64,000 nt of DNA from Deinococcus sp. AB2017081 (lineage in GTDB: Bacteria > Deinococcota > Deinococci > Deinococcales > Deinococcaceae), in NCBI RefSeq assembly GCF_034440735.1, contig NZ_CP140098.1:3673573-3737572 (forward strand). The letters run 5' to 3'. The notes beneath the pieces were generated by a model that was given only the letters and a program-made list of their open reading frames with translations, made no database searches and was not told where the DNA came from. Position numbers and translations under genes: made by a program. Of this stretch, positions 37,804 through 45,862 are shown in pieces (position 1 is the first letter of the stretch; each line of letters starts with the position of its first letter).

Positions 37804-38279
37804 GGAGTTCCTCTGGTCAGGGTGAAGTCGGTGGCGGCCATGCCCTGAAGATACCGGCACGTCCAGCGGACGTCGCTGCCGGTCTGTCGCACGGCCGGGC
37901 AGGTGATGGTGACGTTCGGCGAGTCCGGAAACCGCAGCCACAGCCCGGCCGGAACTGGTGAGAGCTGGGCCTGGAGGTACCGGTGCTGGTACGAGCCGTT
38001 CACGAACCCCTCGACGGCGGAGGTCTGGCCGGCCAGGGTGCTGCGGCCGGCGACGGTATAGGACGACTCGCTGTGGTACGTCGCGGTCAGATCGAGCGTC
38101 AGGGACGTGGGGTCACCGGCGCCCAGGGCGAGCTGAGCCGTCCACACCCCCCGCAGGATCCGGGGATCCGTGGCGAACGCGACCGCCTCGCGCGTGTCCG
38201 GCGGCACCGGGTCTCCCCGGCACGCACTCAGCAGGGCGAGCAGAATCACCGCAGGCAGCACTGGCTTCATACGCCGCAT
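37800..38279 (-). CDS. Small lipoprotein inside the fab operon
   Basis: A 159-residue protein with a lipoprotein signal, MRRMKPVLPAVILLALLSAC, with Cys20 as the lipid-attachment site. The mature part is an all-beta-looking domain with two further Cys residues (in ITCPAV and WTCRYLQG) that could form a disulfide. I recognise no family. It lies 4 bp after the DinB-like gene and overlaps fabG by 4 bp, so it is made with the fatty acid enzymes. Its role there is unknown; a cell-envelope function is a reasonable guess. Confidence 0.78.
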   Translation of the reverse strand: MRRMKPVLPAVILLALLSACRGDPVPPDTREAVAFATDPRILRGVWTAQLALGAGDPTSLTLDLTATYHSESSYTVAGRSTLAGQTSAVEGFVNGSYQHRYLQAQLSPVPAGLWLRFPDSPNVTITCPAVRQTGSDVRWTCRYLQGMAATDFTLTRGTP

Positions 38280-38283
38280 CGTG

Positions 38284-38883
38284 TCACCCCGCTCCCGTGG
38301 CCGTGGCCGCATCTCCGCGCAGCGTCGCCTGTACGCCGTCGCGGTGGTGCCGGTTGTGGTACACGGTGAAGTACAGCAGTTCCCGCACGGTCAGATCGCC
38401 CAGGATCGGGTGCCGGGCCTGCCAGTCGTCCAGGTCGGAGTCCGGCCAGCGTGACAGGGCCGAGTTCAGGGTGCTCAGGCCGGTGCGGTAGCGGGCCACC
38501 AGGGCGGTCTGGTCGCTCCCGACACGCGGCAGGTAGGGCCCAGGGGCCTTCGCACCGGCGGCAAGCCTGGCGCGGTAGGTGTCGCGCAGCTGCGGATACG
38601 TCAGGCGTGCGCGGCCCGCTGCTGCGGGTTCCAGGCGACCCCGAGCCAGCCCCAGCCGCGCCGCCAGCCTGGGCAGCGAGTGCCGGGCCACACGCAGACC
38701 AGTGGCGACCGGGGCGTTGGAGCGGATCAGGTGATCGAGGTGCTGGGCAGGCGACCACCGGCCCGGCGGGGCCGCCGTGAACGTGGCCGCGTCCAGGGCC
38801 TCGAAGAATCCTCCCACTGTCCCGCAGGCCGCGTGCAGCGCGGCCCGCAGGTCGTCCCGCGTGACCGGATCGCGGTCTGTCAC
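38284..38883 (-). CDS. DinB-family protein, second tandem copy
   Basis: A 199-residue four-helix-bundle protein of the DinB/YfiT superfamily. It has RWSPAQHLDHLIRSNAPV and YFTVYHNRHHRDGV, which supply the metal-binding His residues (HLDHL and HNRHH). It clearly duplicates the next gene upstream: PVTRDDL, WSPA-HLDHLIRSNAPV, REL-YFT-YHN-HH-DGV are shared. DinB proteins are thiol-dependent metalloenzymes or bind small thiols such as bacillithiol, which is the low-molecular-weight thiol of Deinococcus. The GTG start overlaps the preceding stop by four bases. Confidence 0.85.
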   Translation of the reverse strand: MTDRDPVTRDDLRAALHAACGTVGGFFEALDAATFTAAPPGRWSPAQHLDHLIRSNAPVATGLRVARHSLPRLAARLGLARGRLEPAAAGRARLTYPQLRDTYRARLAAGAKAPGPYLPRVGSDQTALVARYRTGLSTLNSALSRWPDSDLDDWQARHPILGDLTVRELLYFTVYHNRHHRDGVQATLRGDAATATGAG

Positions 38884-39422
38884 CGCGTGGCGTCCTGGCC
38901 GAACAGCAGGCGCACGCCGTCCTGGTGGTGCCAGTTGTGGTACAGCGTGAAGTACAGCATCTCGCGCACGCTGATGTTCCCCAGCACCGGGTGGAGCATG
39001 TTGCAGGTGTCGAGATCCCCGTCGGCCCACGTCCCGAGTGCGCCCAGCAGCGCGTCCAGTCCGTCCCGGTAGCGGGCGACGAGACCCGCCTGGTCGTCGC
39101 GTGGCTCGGGCAGGTACCGTCCGAAGGCCTTCTGACCACGGGCCAGGGCGGCGTGATACTCGGCCCGCACCCCGGCATAGGAGCGCGAGCCCTCGCCCGG
39201 ATCGCGCGGCGCGAGCAGATGGCGGGGAATGTTCAGCCCGGCGGTGACCGGGGCGTTCGAGCGGATCAGGTGATCCAGATGGTGGGCGGGCGACCAGCGC
39301 TCGGCCGTGCCGTTCAGGAAGACCGGCGCGGGCAGGCCAGCAAAATAAGCACCGATCTCGTCACGGGCGGCGTGGAAGGCCGCGATCAGGTCGTCCCGCG
39401 TGACGGGCTCCGGCGTGGTCAC
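38880..39422 (-). CDS. DinB-family protein, first tandem copy
   Basis: A 180-residue DinB-superfamily protein with RWSPAHHLDHLIRSNAPVTAG and ISVREMLYFTLYHNWHHQDGV; the His residues form the likely metal site. The GTG start overlaps the fabD stop (GTGA). It is about half identical by eye to the next gene. Nothing in textbook FAS II needs this family, so its place between fabD and fabG is unusual. A thiol-transfer role towards CoA/ACP-type substrates is conceivable but unproven. Confidence 0.85.
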   Translation of the reverse strand: MTTPEPVTRDDLIAAFHAARDEIGAYFAGLPAPVFLNGTAERWSPAHHLDHLIRSNAPVTAGLNIPRHLLAPRDPGEGSRSYAGVRAEYHAALARGQKAFGRYLPEPRDDQAGLVARYRDGLDALLGALGTWADGDLDTCNMLHPVLGNISVREMLYFTLYHNWHHQDGVRLLFGQDATR

Positions 39423-40327
39423 AGCACGAAGTCCTGCACCTGCGCGGCAGTCCCGACGTTCAGGGTGCGGGCGTCGGGCAGGATCCGTTTCACCAGCCCC
39501 GTGAGCACCGTGCCGGGGCCGAACTCGATGAACACGTCGGTGCCGGCCGCGTGCAGGGCGTGGATGGTCTCGACCCAGCGCACCGCACCCGTGATCTGCC
39601 GGGCGAGCAGGTTCGGCAGGGCGGCGGCGGCGGTGTTCGGCTGCGCGGTCACGTTCGCGTACACCGGGAAGGCGGGCACGTGGAAGGTAGCGGCATTCAG
39701 GGCCGGCGTCAGGCCGTCCTGGGCCGGCTGCATCAGGGCGCAGTGGAAGGGGGCACTGACCTTCAGCGCAATGGCCTTCAGGCCGCGTGATTTCAGCTCG
39801 GCCCCGGCGGCCTCGACCGCGCCCTTCTCGCCGCTGATGACGGTCTGGGTGGGCGCGTTGAAGTTGGCTGGCTGCACCGTGCCGGTCATGGACGCGCAGA
39901 CCTCCTGCACCACCGCCGGATCACCCATGATGGCGCTCATGGCCCCCACCCCGACCGGCACGGCCGCCTGCATCAGCTCGCCGCGCTGGCGGGTGAGCCG
40001 CAGCGCATCTACGAGATCCAGCGCCCCGGCGGCGACCAGCGCAGAGTATTCCCCCAGCGAGTGCCCAGCCGCGAAGGCGGGGGTCAGACCGGTGTGCGCC
40101 GCCCACGCCCGGTACGCCGCGACACTGGCCGCGACCAGCGCGGGCTGCTGGTTGGCGGTCAGGGTCAGGTCTTCGGGTGGCCCCTGCTCGATCAGGGCCC
40201 GCAGGCCCGGCAGTGTGGCATCGGCCGTGGCGTAGGTCTCCCCCGCCGGTGGGAACGCGGCGGCGATGTCCACGCCCATACCGACACTGTGCGACCCCTG
40301 CCCCGGAAACAACGCTGCGATCCTCAT
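39419..40327 (-). CDS. fabD: Malonyl-CoA:ACP transacylase
   Basis: Moves malonyl from CoA to ACP. The 302-residue protein starts MRIAALFPGQGSHSVGMG, has the nucleophilic Ser in GHSLGEYSAL near residue 90, the Arg region (RQRGELMQ), and the catalytic His in VSAPFHCALM near residue 200. The ATG overlaps the fabH1 stop by four bases (ATGA), so I reject the longer upstream frame. The C-terminus overlaps the DinB gene start by four bases. Confidence 0.95.
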   Translation of the reverse strand: MRIAALFPGQGSHSVGMGVDIAAAFPPAGETYATADATLPGLRALIEQGPPEDLTLTANQQPALVAASVAAYRAWAAHTGLTPAFAAGHSLGEYSALVAAGALDLVDALRLTRQRGELMQAAVPVGVGAMSAIMGDPAVVQEVCASMTGTVQPANFNAPTQTVISGEKGAVEAAGAELKSRGLKAIALKVSAPFHCALMQPAQDGLTPALNAATFHVPAFPVYANVTAQPNTAAAALPNLLARQITGAVRWVETIHALHAAGTDVFIEFGPGTVLTGLVKRILPDARTLNVGTAAQVQDFVL

Positions 40328-41412
40328 GCCCCGACCTCCGTGCCCTCTGCGCTCTGCTCCGTGCCGTCTGCGCTCTGTTGTGTGCCCTCTGCCGTCTTCA
40401 CTCCCAGCGACGGAGCTCCGCCCCACCAGCGCATGGTGGCCGCCGCCCAGCTCAGGCCCCCGCCGAAGGCCACGAGCAGCAGCTGCTGGCCGTCCTGCAC
40501 GCGGCCGTCGTCCACGGCCTCGCGCAGCACCAGGGGCACGGTGGCGGAACTGGTGTTGCCATAGCGGTCGAGGTTCACGACGTTTTTGTCCATGGGAATG
40601 CCGAAGCGCTGCATGGCCGCCTCGATGATCCGCACGTTCGCCTGGTGGGGGATCACCCAGTCCACGTCTGCGCTGCTCAGGCCGGTCTTGCGCAGCACCG
40701 CGTTGCCGCTATCGCCCAGCACGCGCACGGCGAACTTGAAGACCTCGCGGCCGTTCATGTCGGCCTTCGGCCCCATGGGGGTGCCGTCGGGCAGGCGGTC
40801 GGCGATGCAGCCCTTGAAGAGGGCCGGGCCGCCCGCGCTGTCGGCTCCGAGCACGAACTCCTGAAAGCCGTAGCCGTCTGGCACGGGGCCGACCACCGCC
40901 GCACCCGCGCCGTCCCCGAACAGGATGGCGGTGTTGCGGTCATTCTGGTCGACGATCTTGCTCAGCACCTCGCCGCCGATGACCAGCACGCGGCGGGCGG
41001 TACCGGCCAGGATCAGGCCCTGCGCCATGCTCAGGCCGTACACGAAGCCCGAGCACGCCGTCGAGAGGTCGAAGGCCCCGCTGCCGGTCAGGCCGACCTG
41101 TCCGGCGATCAGCGCGGCGGTGCTGGGAAACATGGCGTCGGGCGTGGCCGTCGCGCAAATGACCATGTCCACGCCCTCCAGGGCGTCGGGATCGCGTTCC
41201 AGCATGTCGCGCACCGCGCCCAGCCCCATGTGCGACGTGAATTCACTGTCAGCTGCGAAATGCCGCTCCCGGATCCCGGTGCGGGACTCGATCCACTCGG
41301 CGGTGGTGTCCAGATACGCCTCGAAGTCGGCGTTCGTGACGATGCGGGGCGGCGCGTAACTGCCCAGCGCAGTGATACCCAGGCGGGGCCGTGGGGCGGG
41401 GGGTGCATCCAT
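40324..41412 (-). CDS. fabH: 3-oxoacyl-ACP synthase III (KAS III), copy 1
   Basis: Starts fatty acid synthesis by condensing acyl-CoA with malonyl-ACP. It has 362 residues. The catalytic Cys is in STACSGFVYG, His in VIPHQANVRII, and Asn in DRYGNTSSATVP. The last ~25 residues form an unusual low-complexity tail of repeated (A/S)EGT/ADGT-like units (AEGT, SADGTE, SAEGTE), built from a 21-bp imperfect DNA repeat, beyond the normal KAS III end (WGG). The ATG lies 7 nt after TACGGT, so leaderless initiation is likely. It is similar to the neighbouring fabH2 over the whole length. Confidence 0.93.
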   Translation of the reverse strand: MDAPPAPRPRLGITALGSYAPPRIVTNADFEAYLDTTAEWIESRTGIRERHFAADSEFTSHMGLGAVRDMLERDPDALEGVDMVICATATPDAMFPSTAALIAGQVGLTGSGAFDLSTACSGFVYGLSMAQGLILAGTARRVLVIGGEVLSKIVDQNDRNTAILFGDGAGAAVVGPVPDGYGFQEFVLGADSAGGPALFKGCIADRLPDGTPMGPKADMNGREVFKFAVRVLGDSGNAVLRKTGLSSADVDWVIPHQANVRIIEAAMQRFGIPMDKNVVNLDRYGNTSSATVPLVLREAVDDGRVQDGQQLLLVAFGGGLSWAAATMRWWGGAPSLGVKTAEGTQQSADGTEQSAEGTEVGA

Positions 41413-41419
41413 AGCGTCC

Positions 41420-41453
41420 ACCGTAACAGTCCCTGAACAGGCGTTCAATGAAT
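41420..41453 (-). promoter_or_regulatory. fabH1 promoter with inverted-repeat operator
   Basis: On the minus strand: -35 TTGAAC (41443-41448), 17-bp spacer, -10 TACGGT (41420-41425), 7 nt to the ATG. The operator half-sites TGAAC and GTTCA (forward strand 41434-41453, CTGAACAGGCGTTCAATGAA) cover the -35. The same arrangement is found before fabH2. Confidence 0.68.
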
Positions 41454-41504
41454 CACCCGGCCGTGGGTGACCGGACGGGATGGGCTGTTGGCTCCCGGCC
41501 GGGA

Positions 41505-42527
41505 TCACGCCTCGGCGGCCCCACCCCACCATGTCAGGGCCGCGGCCGCCCACGACAGGCCGCCGCCGAAACCCGCCAGCACCAGTTGCTGCCCGTGCTG
41601 CACGCGGCCGTCGCGCACACCCTCGCACAGCGCCAGGGGGATGCTGGCGGCGCTGGTGTTGCCGTAGCGGTCGAGGTTCACGACGGTGCGGGTCATGGGC
41701 AGGCCCAGCCGCTGCACCGCCGCCTCGATGATCCGCACGTTCGCCTGGTGCGGGATCAGCCAGTCGATGTCGCTGCCCTGCCGCCCGGCCCGGCGCATGG
41801 CAGCGTCGGCGCAGTCCCCCAGCATGCGCACCGCGAATTTGAAGACCTCGCGGCCGTTCTGGGTCAGGTACGGGCCCATGGGCATGCCGCCGGGCAGGCG
41901 GTCGGCCGCGCCGCGCAGGAACAGGCTGGGGCCGCCCGCCGCGTCCGCACCGAGTTCGAAACTCTGGAAGCCGCAGCCGTCGGGCACCGCGCCCACGACG
42001 ACCGCGCCCGCGCCGTCCCCGAACAGGATCGCGGTGTTGCGGTCGTGCTGATCGACGACGCGGCTCATGACCTCGGCGCCCACGACCAGCACACGGCGGG
42101 CCACGCCGCCCGCGACCAGTCCGTACGCCACGCTCAGGGCGTACACGAAGCCCGAGCACGCCACGCTGACGTCCATGGCCGCGGCCCCCGCCAGTCCGAC
42201 CTCCTTTGCGATCAGGGCGGCGGTACTGGGAAACATGGCGTCGGGGCTGCTGGTCGCGCAGATCACGCTGTCCACTCCGTCCAGCGCATCCGGCCGGTGG
42301 GCCAGCAGGTCGCGCACCGCCAGCACACCCAGGCCACTGGTGGTCTGCTCCGGCGCGGCGAAGCGGCGTTCGCGGATGCCGCTGCGGGACTCGATCCACT
42401 CGGCCGTGGTCTCCAGGTGGGCCTCGAAATAACTGTTGGGCACGACGCGGTCGGGCACGTAGGCCCCCAGCGCCGTGATGCCGATCCCGGAACGCAGCGG
42501 GCGGGGGCCGGAGGTCGGAACGGTCAT
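41505..42527 (-). CDS. fabH: 3-oxoacyl-ACP synthase III (KAS III), copy 2
   Basis: A 340-residue KAS III with Cys in SVACSGFVYALS, His in LIPHQANVRII and Asn in DRYGNTSAASIP. It ends at the normal WWGG position without the tail of copy 1. Tandem fabH genes may differ in primer preference (branched versus straight acyl-CoA), which suits the branched and mixed fatty acids of deinococci. The ATG at 42527 is 7 nt after TAGGGT, so it is a leaderless candidate. An upstream in-frame ATG would include the promoter. It is first gene of the fab operon, 92 bp before fabH1. Confidence 0.93.
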   Translation of the reverse strand: MTVPTSGPRPLRSGIGITALGAYVPDRVVPNSYFEAHLETTAEWIESRSGIRERRFAAPEQTTSGLGVLAVRDLLAHRPDALDGVDSVICATSSPDAMFPSTAALIAKEVGLAGAAAMDVSVACSGFVYALSVAYGLVAGGVARRVLVVGAEVMSRVVDQHDRNTAILFGDGAGAVVVGAVPDGCGFQSFELGADAAGGPSLFLRGAADRLPGGMPMGPYLTQNGREVFKFAVRMLGDCADAAMRRAGRQGSDIDWLIPHQANVRIIEAAVQRLGLPMTRTVVNLDRYGNTSAASIPLALCEGVRDGRVQHGQQLVLAGFGGGLSWAAAALTWWGGAAEA

Positions 42528-42534
42528 GACCTGC

Positions 42535-42568
42535 ACCCTAACATTCTTTGAACGGGCGTTCAATGAAT
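42535..42568 (-). promoter_or_regulatory. fabH2 promoter with near-perfect 26-bp palindrome
   Basis: On the minus strand: -35 TTGAAC (42558-42563), 17-bp spacer, -10 TAGGGT (42535-42540). Forward strand 42543-42568 reads ATTCTTTGAACG-GG-CGTTCAATGAAT, with one mismatch between 12-bp arms. It overlaps the -35, as a repressor site would. Confidence 0.72.
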
Positions 42569-42654
42569 CTCCCGACGGAACTTCGTGTGCCGGGCCGCCG
42601 CCCTACCCGGACGGCGCGGTAGACTCCCGGCATTCCAGACAACGGTGAGGTCAC

Positions 42655-45546
42655 GTGGACGCCGCACTTCTCACAGCCATGATCTCTCTGCGCCTTCTGG
42701 GCGAGCCGGACGTCACTGTGGACGGTCACGCGCAGCCCCTGGCGGCCGACACGTCCCTGTGGCTGCTCACGCTGCTGGCCAGCGCGGCGGAGGCGGTGCC
42801 CCGCGAGGAACTCCTGGAACTGCTGTACCCGGACACCGAGGAGGGCGCCGCCCGCAACCGGCTGCGACAGGCGCTGCACCGGGCGCGCACCCGTCCGTGG
42901 GGCGCGGGCGTGGTGGCCACCCCTGGAGACGTGCAGTGGCGCGCCTCCAGCGACGTCCGCACCTTCCGTGAGGCGTGCCGGGTCGGCCGCTGGGCAGACG
43001 CGCTCGCCGTGTTCCGTGGCCCCCTGCTGGGAACGCGGCGGCCGGCCGGGCTGCCCGCCTTCGAGGCGTGGCTGGATCTGGAACGCGATGACCTCCAGCA
43101 GCTGTGGATCGACGCGGCCCTCAGCCACGCCGAGGCGCTGGAGGCCAGCGGTCAGCCGGGGGCGGCCCAGCCGTGGCTCGCGCAGGTCATGGCGGTGAGT
43201 CCGTACCACGAGGACGCGGTGCAGCTCAGCCTGCGCTGCGCCGCCCGGCTGGGGGACGTGCCGGGGGCGGCCCAGATCTACGAACGTTTCCGCACGCTGC
43301 TGCGCCGGGATCTGGGCGTGGTGCCCACCGAGACCACCACGGCGCTGTACGGGGCCGTCCGCGCCGGGCGGGTCGCGGCCACGGAGCCCCCCAGACCCGG
43401 CGCTCCCCGCACGCCGCTGATCGGCCGCCAGGCGGAACTGGGCACCCTGCTGGCACGGCTGGACGATCCGGCGTGCCGGCTGCTGTCGCTGACCGGGCCG
43501 GGGGGGGCCGGCAAGACCCGGCTGGCGCTGGAACTGCTGCGGCGGAGCAGCCCCCGGCCGGTCGGAGCGCATCTCGTTGCCCTCGAGGCCGCGACCTCGG
43601 TGCCGGCCGTCCTCTCGGCCGTGGCGGCCGCCCTGGGACTGGCGTCCGGCAGCAGCGAGGTGCCGGAGACGCAGGTCATCGCCGCGCTGCAGGCCGGCCC
43701 GGCACTGCTGGCCCTGGACAATCTCGAGCACTTGCTGGCCGGCGAGACCCGAGACGGCCTGCTGGCCCTGCTGACCCGGCTGCTCGCCGCGGCGCCGGGC
43801 GTGCAGCTGATCACCACGTCCCGCATCCGTCTGGGCCTGCAGGACGAATGGGTCACGACGCTGGGCGGCCTGGAGCTGCCCGCCACCCCGACGCTGGAGG
43901 GGGCCGCGCAGTCCGGCGCAGTGCGGCTGTTTCTGGAACGTGCCCGGCGCGTGTCGCCGGAGCTGGCGCTCACGCCGCAGACCCTGGACGGGCTGCTGAC
44001 GGTCACCACGCAGACCGGCGGGCTGCCGCTGGCCCTGGAACTGACGGCCGGGTGGCTGGGTGCCCTGACGCTGGAGGACGTGGCAGCGGAACTCCACCGG
44101 GGACTGGACGATGTGGGCAGCGACGCCGCCGACCGGCCAGCGCGTCACCGCAGCCTGCGCGCCACCTTCGACCAGTCGTGGGCCCTGCTGCCCCGAGGTG
44201 CCCAGGTGATGCTGGCGCGGCTGTCGGTGTGCCGCGGGGGCTTCGACCTGGGGGCCGCCCGGACGGTGGGGGGCGGTTCCCTCCAGACGCTGCTGGTTCT
44301 GGGAGATCACTCGCTGCTCACCCGCGACCTCGGCGGCCGGTACGCGCTGCACGCAGTCATCCGGGAATTCGCGGCGCAGCGGCCCGACCTGCCCGGCGAG
44401 CACGCCGCCGCCAGCGCCGCGCACGCCACGTACTACGCCGGGCTCGCCCGCGACGCGGCCCCGCACCTGCATGGCCCCGAACAGCAGCGCTGGCTGGCGC
44501 GCCTGCACACCGAACACGCCAACCTGCAGGCCGCCCTGGCGCACCTCGCCGGGGCGGGAGACGCGGCCGGCGCCCTGGCCCTCGCGGCAGACCTGCACTG
44601 GTTCTGGTACGTGCGCGGCCACCACCGTGAGGGGTACGACCACCTGACCACGGCCCTGGCGCTGCCGGGCGGCCCGGATGTGGCGCGGGCCAGGGCGCTG
44701 TGTGCCGCCGGCTCGCTGGCGCGTGACCTGGGACACCACGCCGCCACCCGCCGACACCTGGAGGACGCGCTGACCCTGGCCCGCGCCCTGACGCTGCCGA
44801 CCCTGGAGGCGCAGGCGCACCACGGACTGGCCCTCCTTGACCGGGAACTCGGGGCGCTGGACGCCGCGCTGGAGCACCTGCACGTCGCGGAGACGCTCCA
44901 GCGCGGCGGGCCGGACATGTGGGGCCTGGCGACCACGCTCAACGACCTCGGGATCGCTCAGGCCCTGCAGGGCGACACGGCGCAGGCCCGCCGCCTCTTC
45001 CAGGAGAGCCTGGCGCTCAAGGAGCGCATCGGCGACCGGCAGGGCGTGGCCTACGCGCTGGCCAACCTGGGCAACGTCACCGAGTCCCTGACCGACTTCC
45101 GGCGCCTGACCGAGCAGAGCCTGGAGATCAAGCGGGAACTCGGCGACCGCCAGGGCACCGCCAACTCGCTGTTCAACCTGGCCGACCTGCACGTCAATGC
45201 GGGCGAACTGCCGCTGGCCCGCACACAGCTCACCGAGGCCCTGCAGCTGTACGTGCAGCTGGGGCGGCACCGGGGCACGGCCGCCGCCCTGCTGGAGTTC
45301 GCCAAGCTCTGCGCGGCCGAGGGCGACCCCCGCCGCTGCGTGACACTGGCCGGCGCGGCCAACGCCCTGGCCAGGGCAACCGGCGTACCGATGCAGGGCG
45401 TGGACATCAGCGCGGTGCTCCTGGCGGCCCGGCTTGACTGCGGCCCCGACGCCGACGACCTGTACCTCCAGGGGCAACTGCTGCCGCTGGCCGGGGCGAT
45501 CCAGCGGGCCATCGCGCCGCCCGGCACGGCCATCACCCCCGCGTAA
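42655..45546 (+). CDS. SARP/AfsR-like transcriptional regulator with ATPase and TPR domains
   Basis: A 963-residue regulator. The N-terminal winged-helix (about 10-90, ISLRLLGEPDVTVDG) is followed by a bacterial transcriptional activation domain (about 95-235), then an NB-ARC/STAND ATPase with P-loop GPGGAGKTRL (281-290) and Walker B in LLALDNLEHL, and C-terminal TPR repeats (about 640-900, e.g. TTLNDLGIAQALQGDTAQARRLF). AfsR-type proteins sense a signal via the TPR/NB-ARC part and activate nearby genes. The next gene on the same strand is the cytolysin-like lipoprotein. TAGACT at about 42620 could be its -10; the GTG start has GGTGAGGT upstream. Confidence 0.85.
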   Translation: MDAALLTAMISLRLLGEPDVTVDGHAQPLAADTSLWLLTLLASAAEAVPREELLELLYPDTEEGAARNRLRQALHRARTRPWGAGVVATPGDVQWRASSDVRTFREACRVGRWADALAVFRGPLLGTRRPAGLPAFEAWLDLERDDLQQLWIDAALSHAEALEASGQPGAAQPWLAQVMAVSPYHEDAVQLSLRCAARLGDVPGAAQIYERFRTLLRRDLGVVPTETTTALYGAVRAGRVAATEPPRPGAPRTPLIGRQAELGTLLARLDDPACRLLSLTGPGGAGKTRLALELLRRSSPRPVGAHLVALEAATSVPAVLSAVAAALGLASGSSEVPETQVIAALQAGPALLALDNLEHLLAGETRDGLLALLTRLLAAAPGVQLITTSRIRLGLQDEWVTTLGGLELPATPTLEGAAQSGAVRLFLERARRVSPELALTPQTLDGLLTVTTQTGGLPLALELTAGWLGALTLEDVAAELHRGLDDVGSDAADRPARHRSLRATFDQSWALLPRGAQVMLARLSVCRGGFDLGAARTVGGGSLQTLLVLGDHSLLTRDLGGRYALHAVIREFAAQRPDLPGEHAAASAAHATYYAGLARDAAPHLHGPEQQRWLARLHTEHANLQAALAHLAGAGDAAGALALAADLHWFWYVRGHHREGYDHLTTALALPGGPDVARARALCAAGSLARDLGHHAATRRHLEDALTLARALTLPTLEAQAHHGLALLDRELGALDAALEHLHVAETLQRGGPDMWGLATTLNDLGIAQALQGDTAQARRLFQESLALKERIGDRQGVAYALANLGNVTESLTDFRRLTEQSLEIKRELGDRQGTANSLFNLADLHVNAGELPLARTQLTEALQLYVQLGRHRGTAAALLEFAKLCAAEGDPRRCVTLAGAANALARATGVPMQGVDISAVLLAARLDCGPDADDLYLQGQLLPLAGAIQRAIAPPGTAITPA

Positions 45547-45862
45547 CGGCAGCTAACGGCCCCCTCCTACGCTCTCCTCACCCCGAGTTCCGCTCCCCGC
45601 CCGCGCCACGCGGCCCCGGAGCTGCTCCGGGTGAGGAGCCGCATGAGTGTGTCCACCGCCCTGATCGCCGTGTTCCCGTTCTCCAGTCCCGGCATCCCGC
45701 CGACCCGCGTGCGCTGCCACGCCCCGCTGCCGGCCAGCGGGAACGTGTGGCCCTCTCCGCCTGGCCGGCGGCCGACACCGCCGTGCCGGCGGGCCCGCCC
45801 CGGCTGGCGCTGACCCACTGTCCGATCCGTCGTCCCCACCGTTCTCATCCCGGAGGTCTGTC
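45547..45862. other. Gap between regulator and lipoprotein gene
   Basis: 316 bases without a convincing gene. A 56-codon frame from the ATG at 45643 has a GAGGAG 4 nt upstream, but its Pro/Arg-rich translation looks random, so I do not call it. GGAGGT at the end serves the next gene. A regulated promoter for that gene may lie here, but I see no clear -10/-35 pair. Confidence 0.4.

Noticed and set aside
42538..45477. A 979-codon minus-strand open frame opposite the SARP-like regulator
   Set aside because: It is a mirror of the regulator gene: translation is Gly/Arg/Gln-rich without domains, as expected for the antisense frame of a GC-rich gene.
45643..45813. A 56-codon plus-strand frame with GAGGAG before its ATG
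   Set aside because: The translation is Pro/Arg-rich and looks random; no conservation could be assessed. It may be reconsidered if ribosome profiling shows it.
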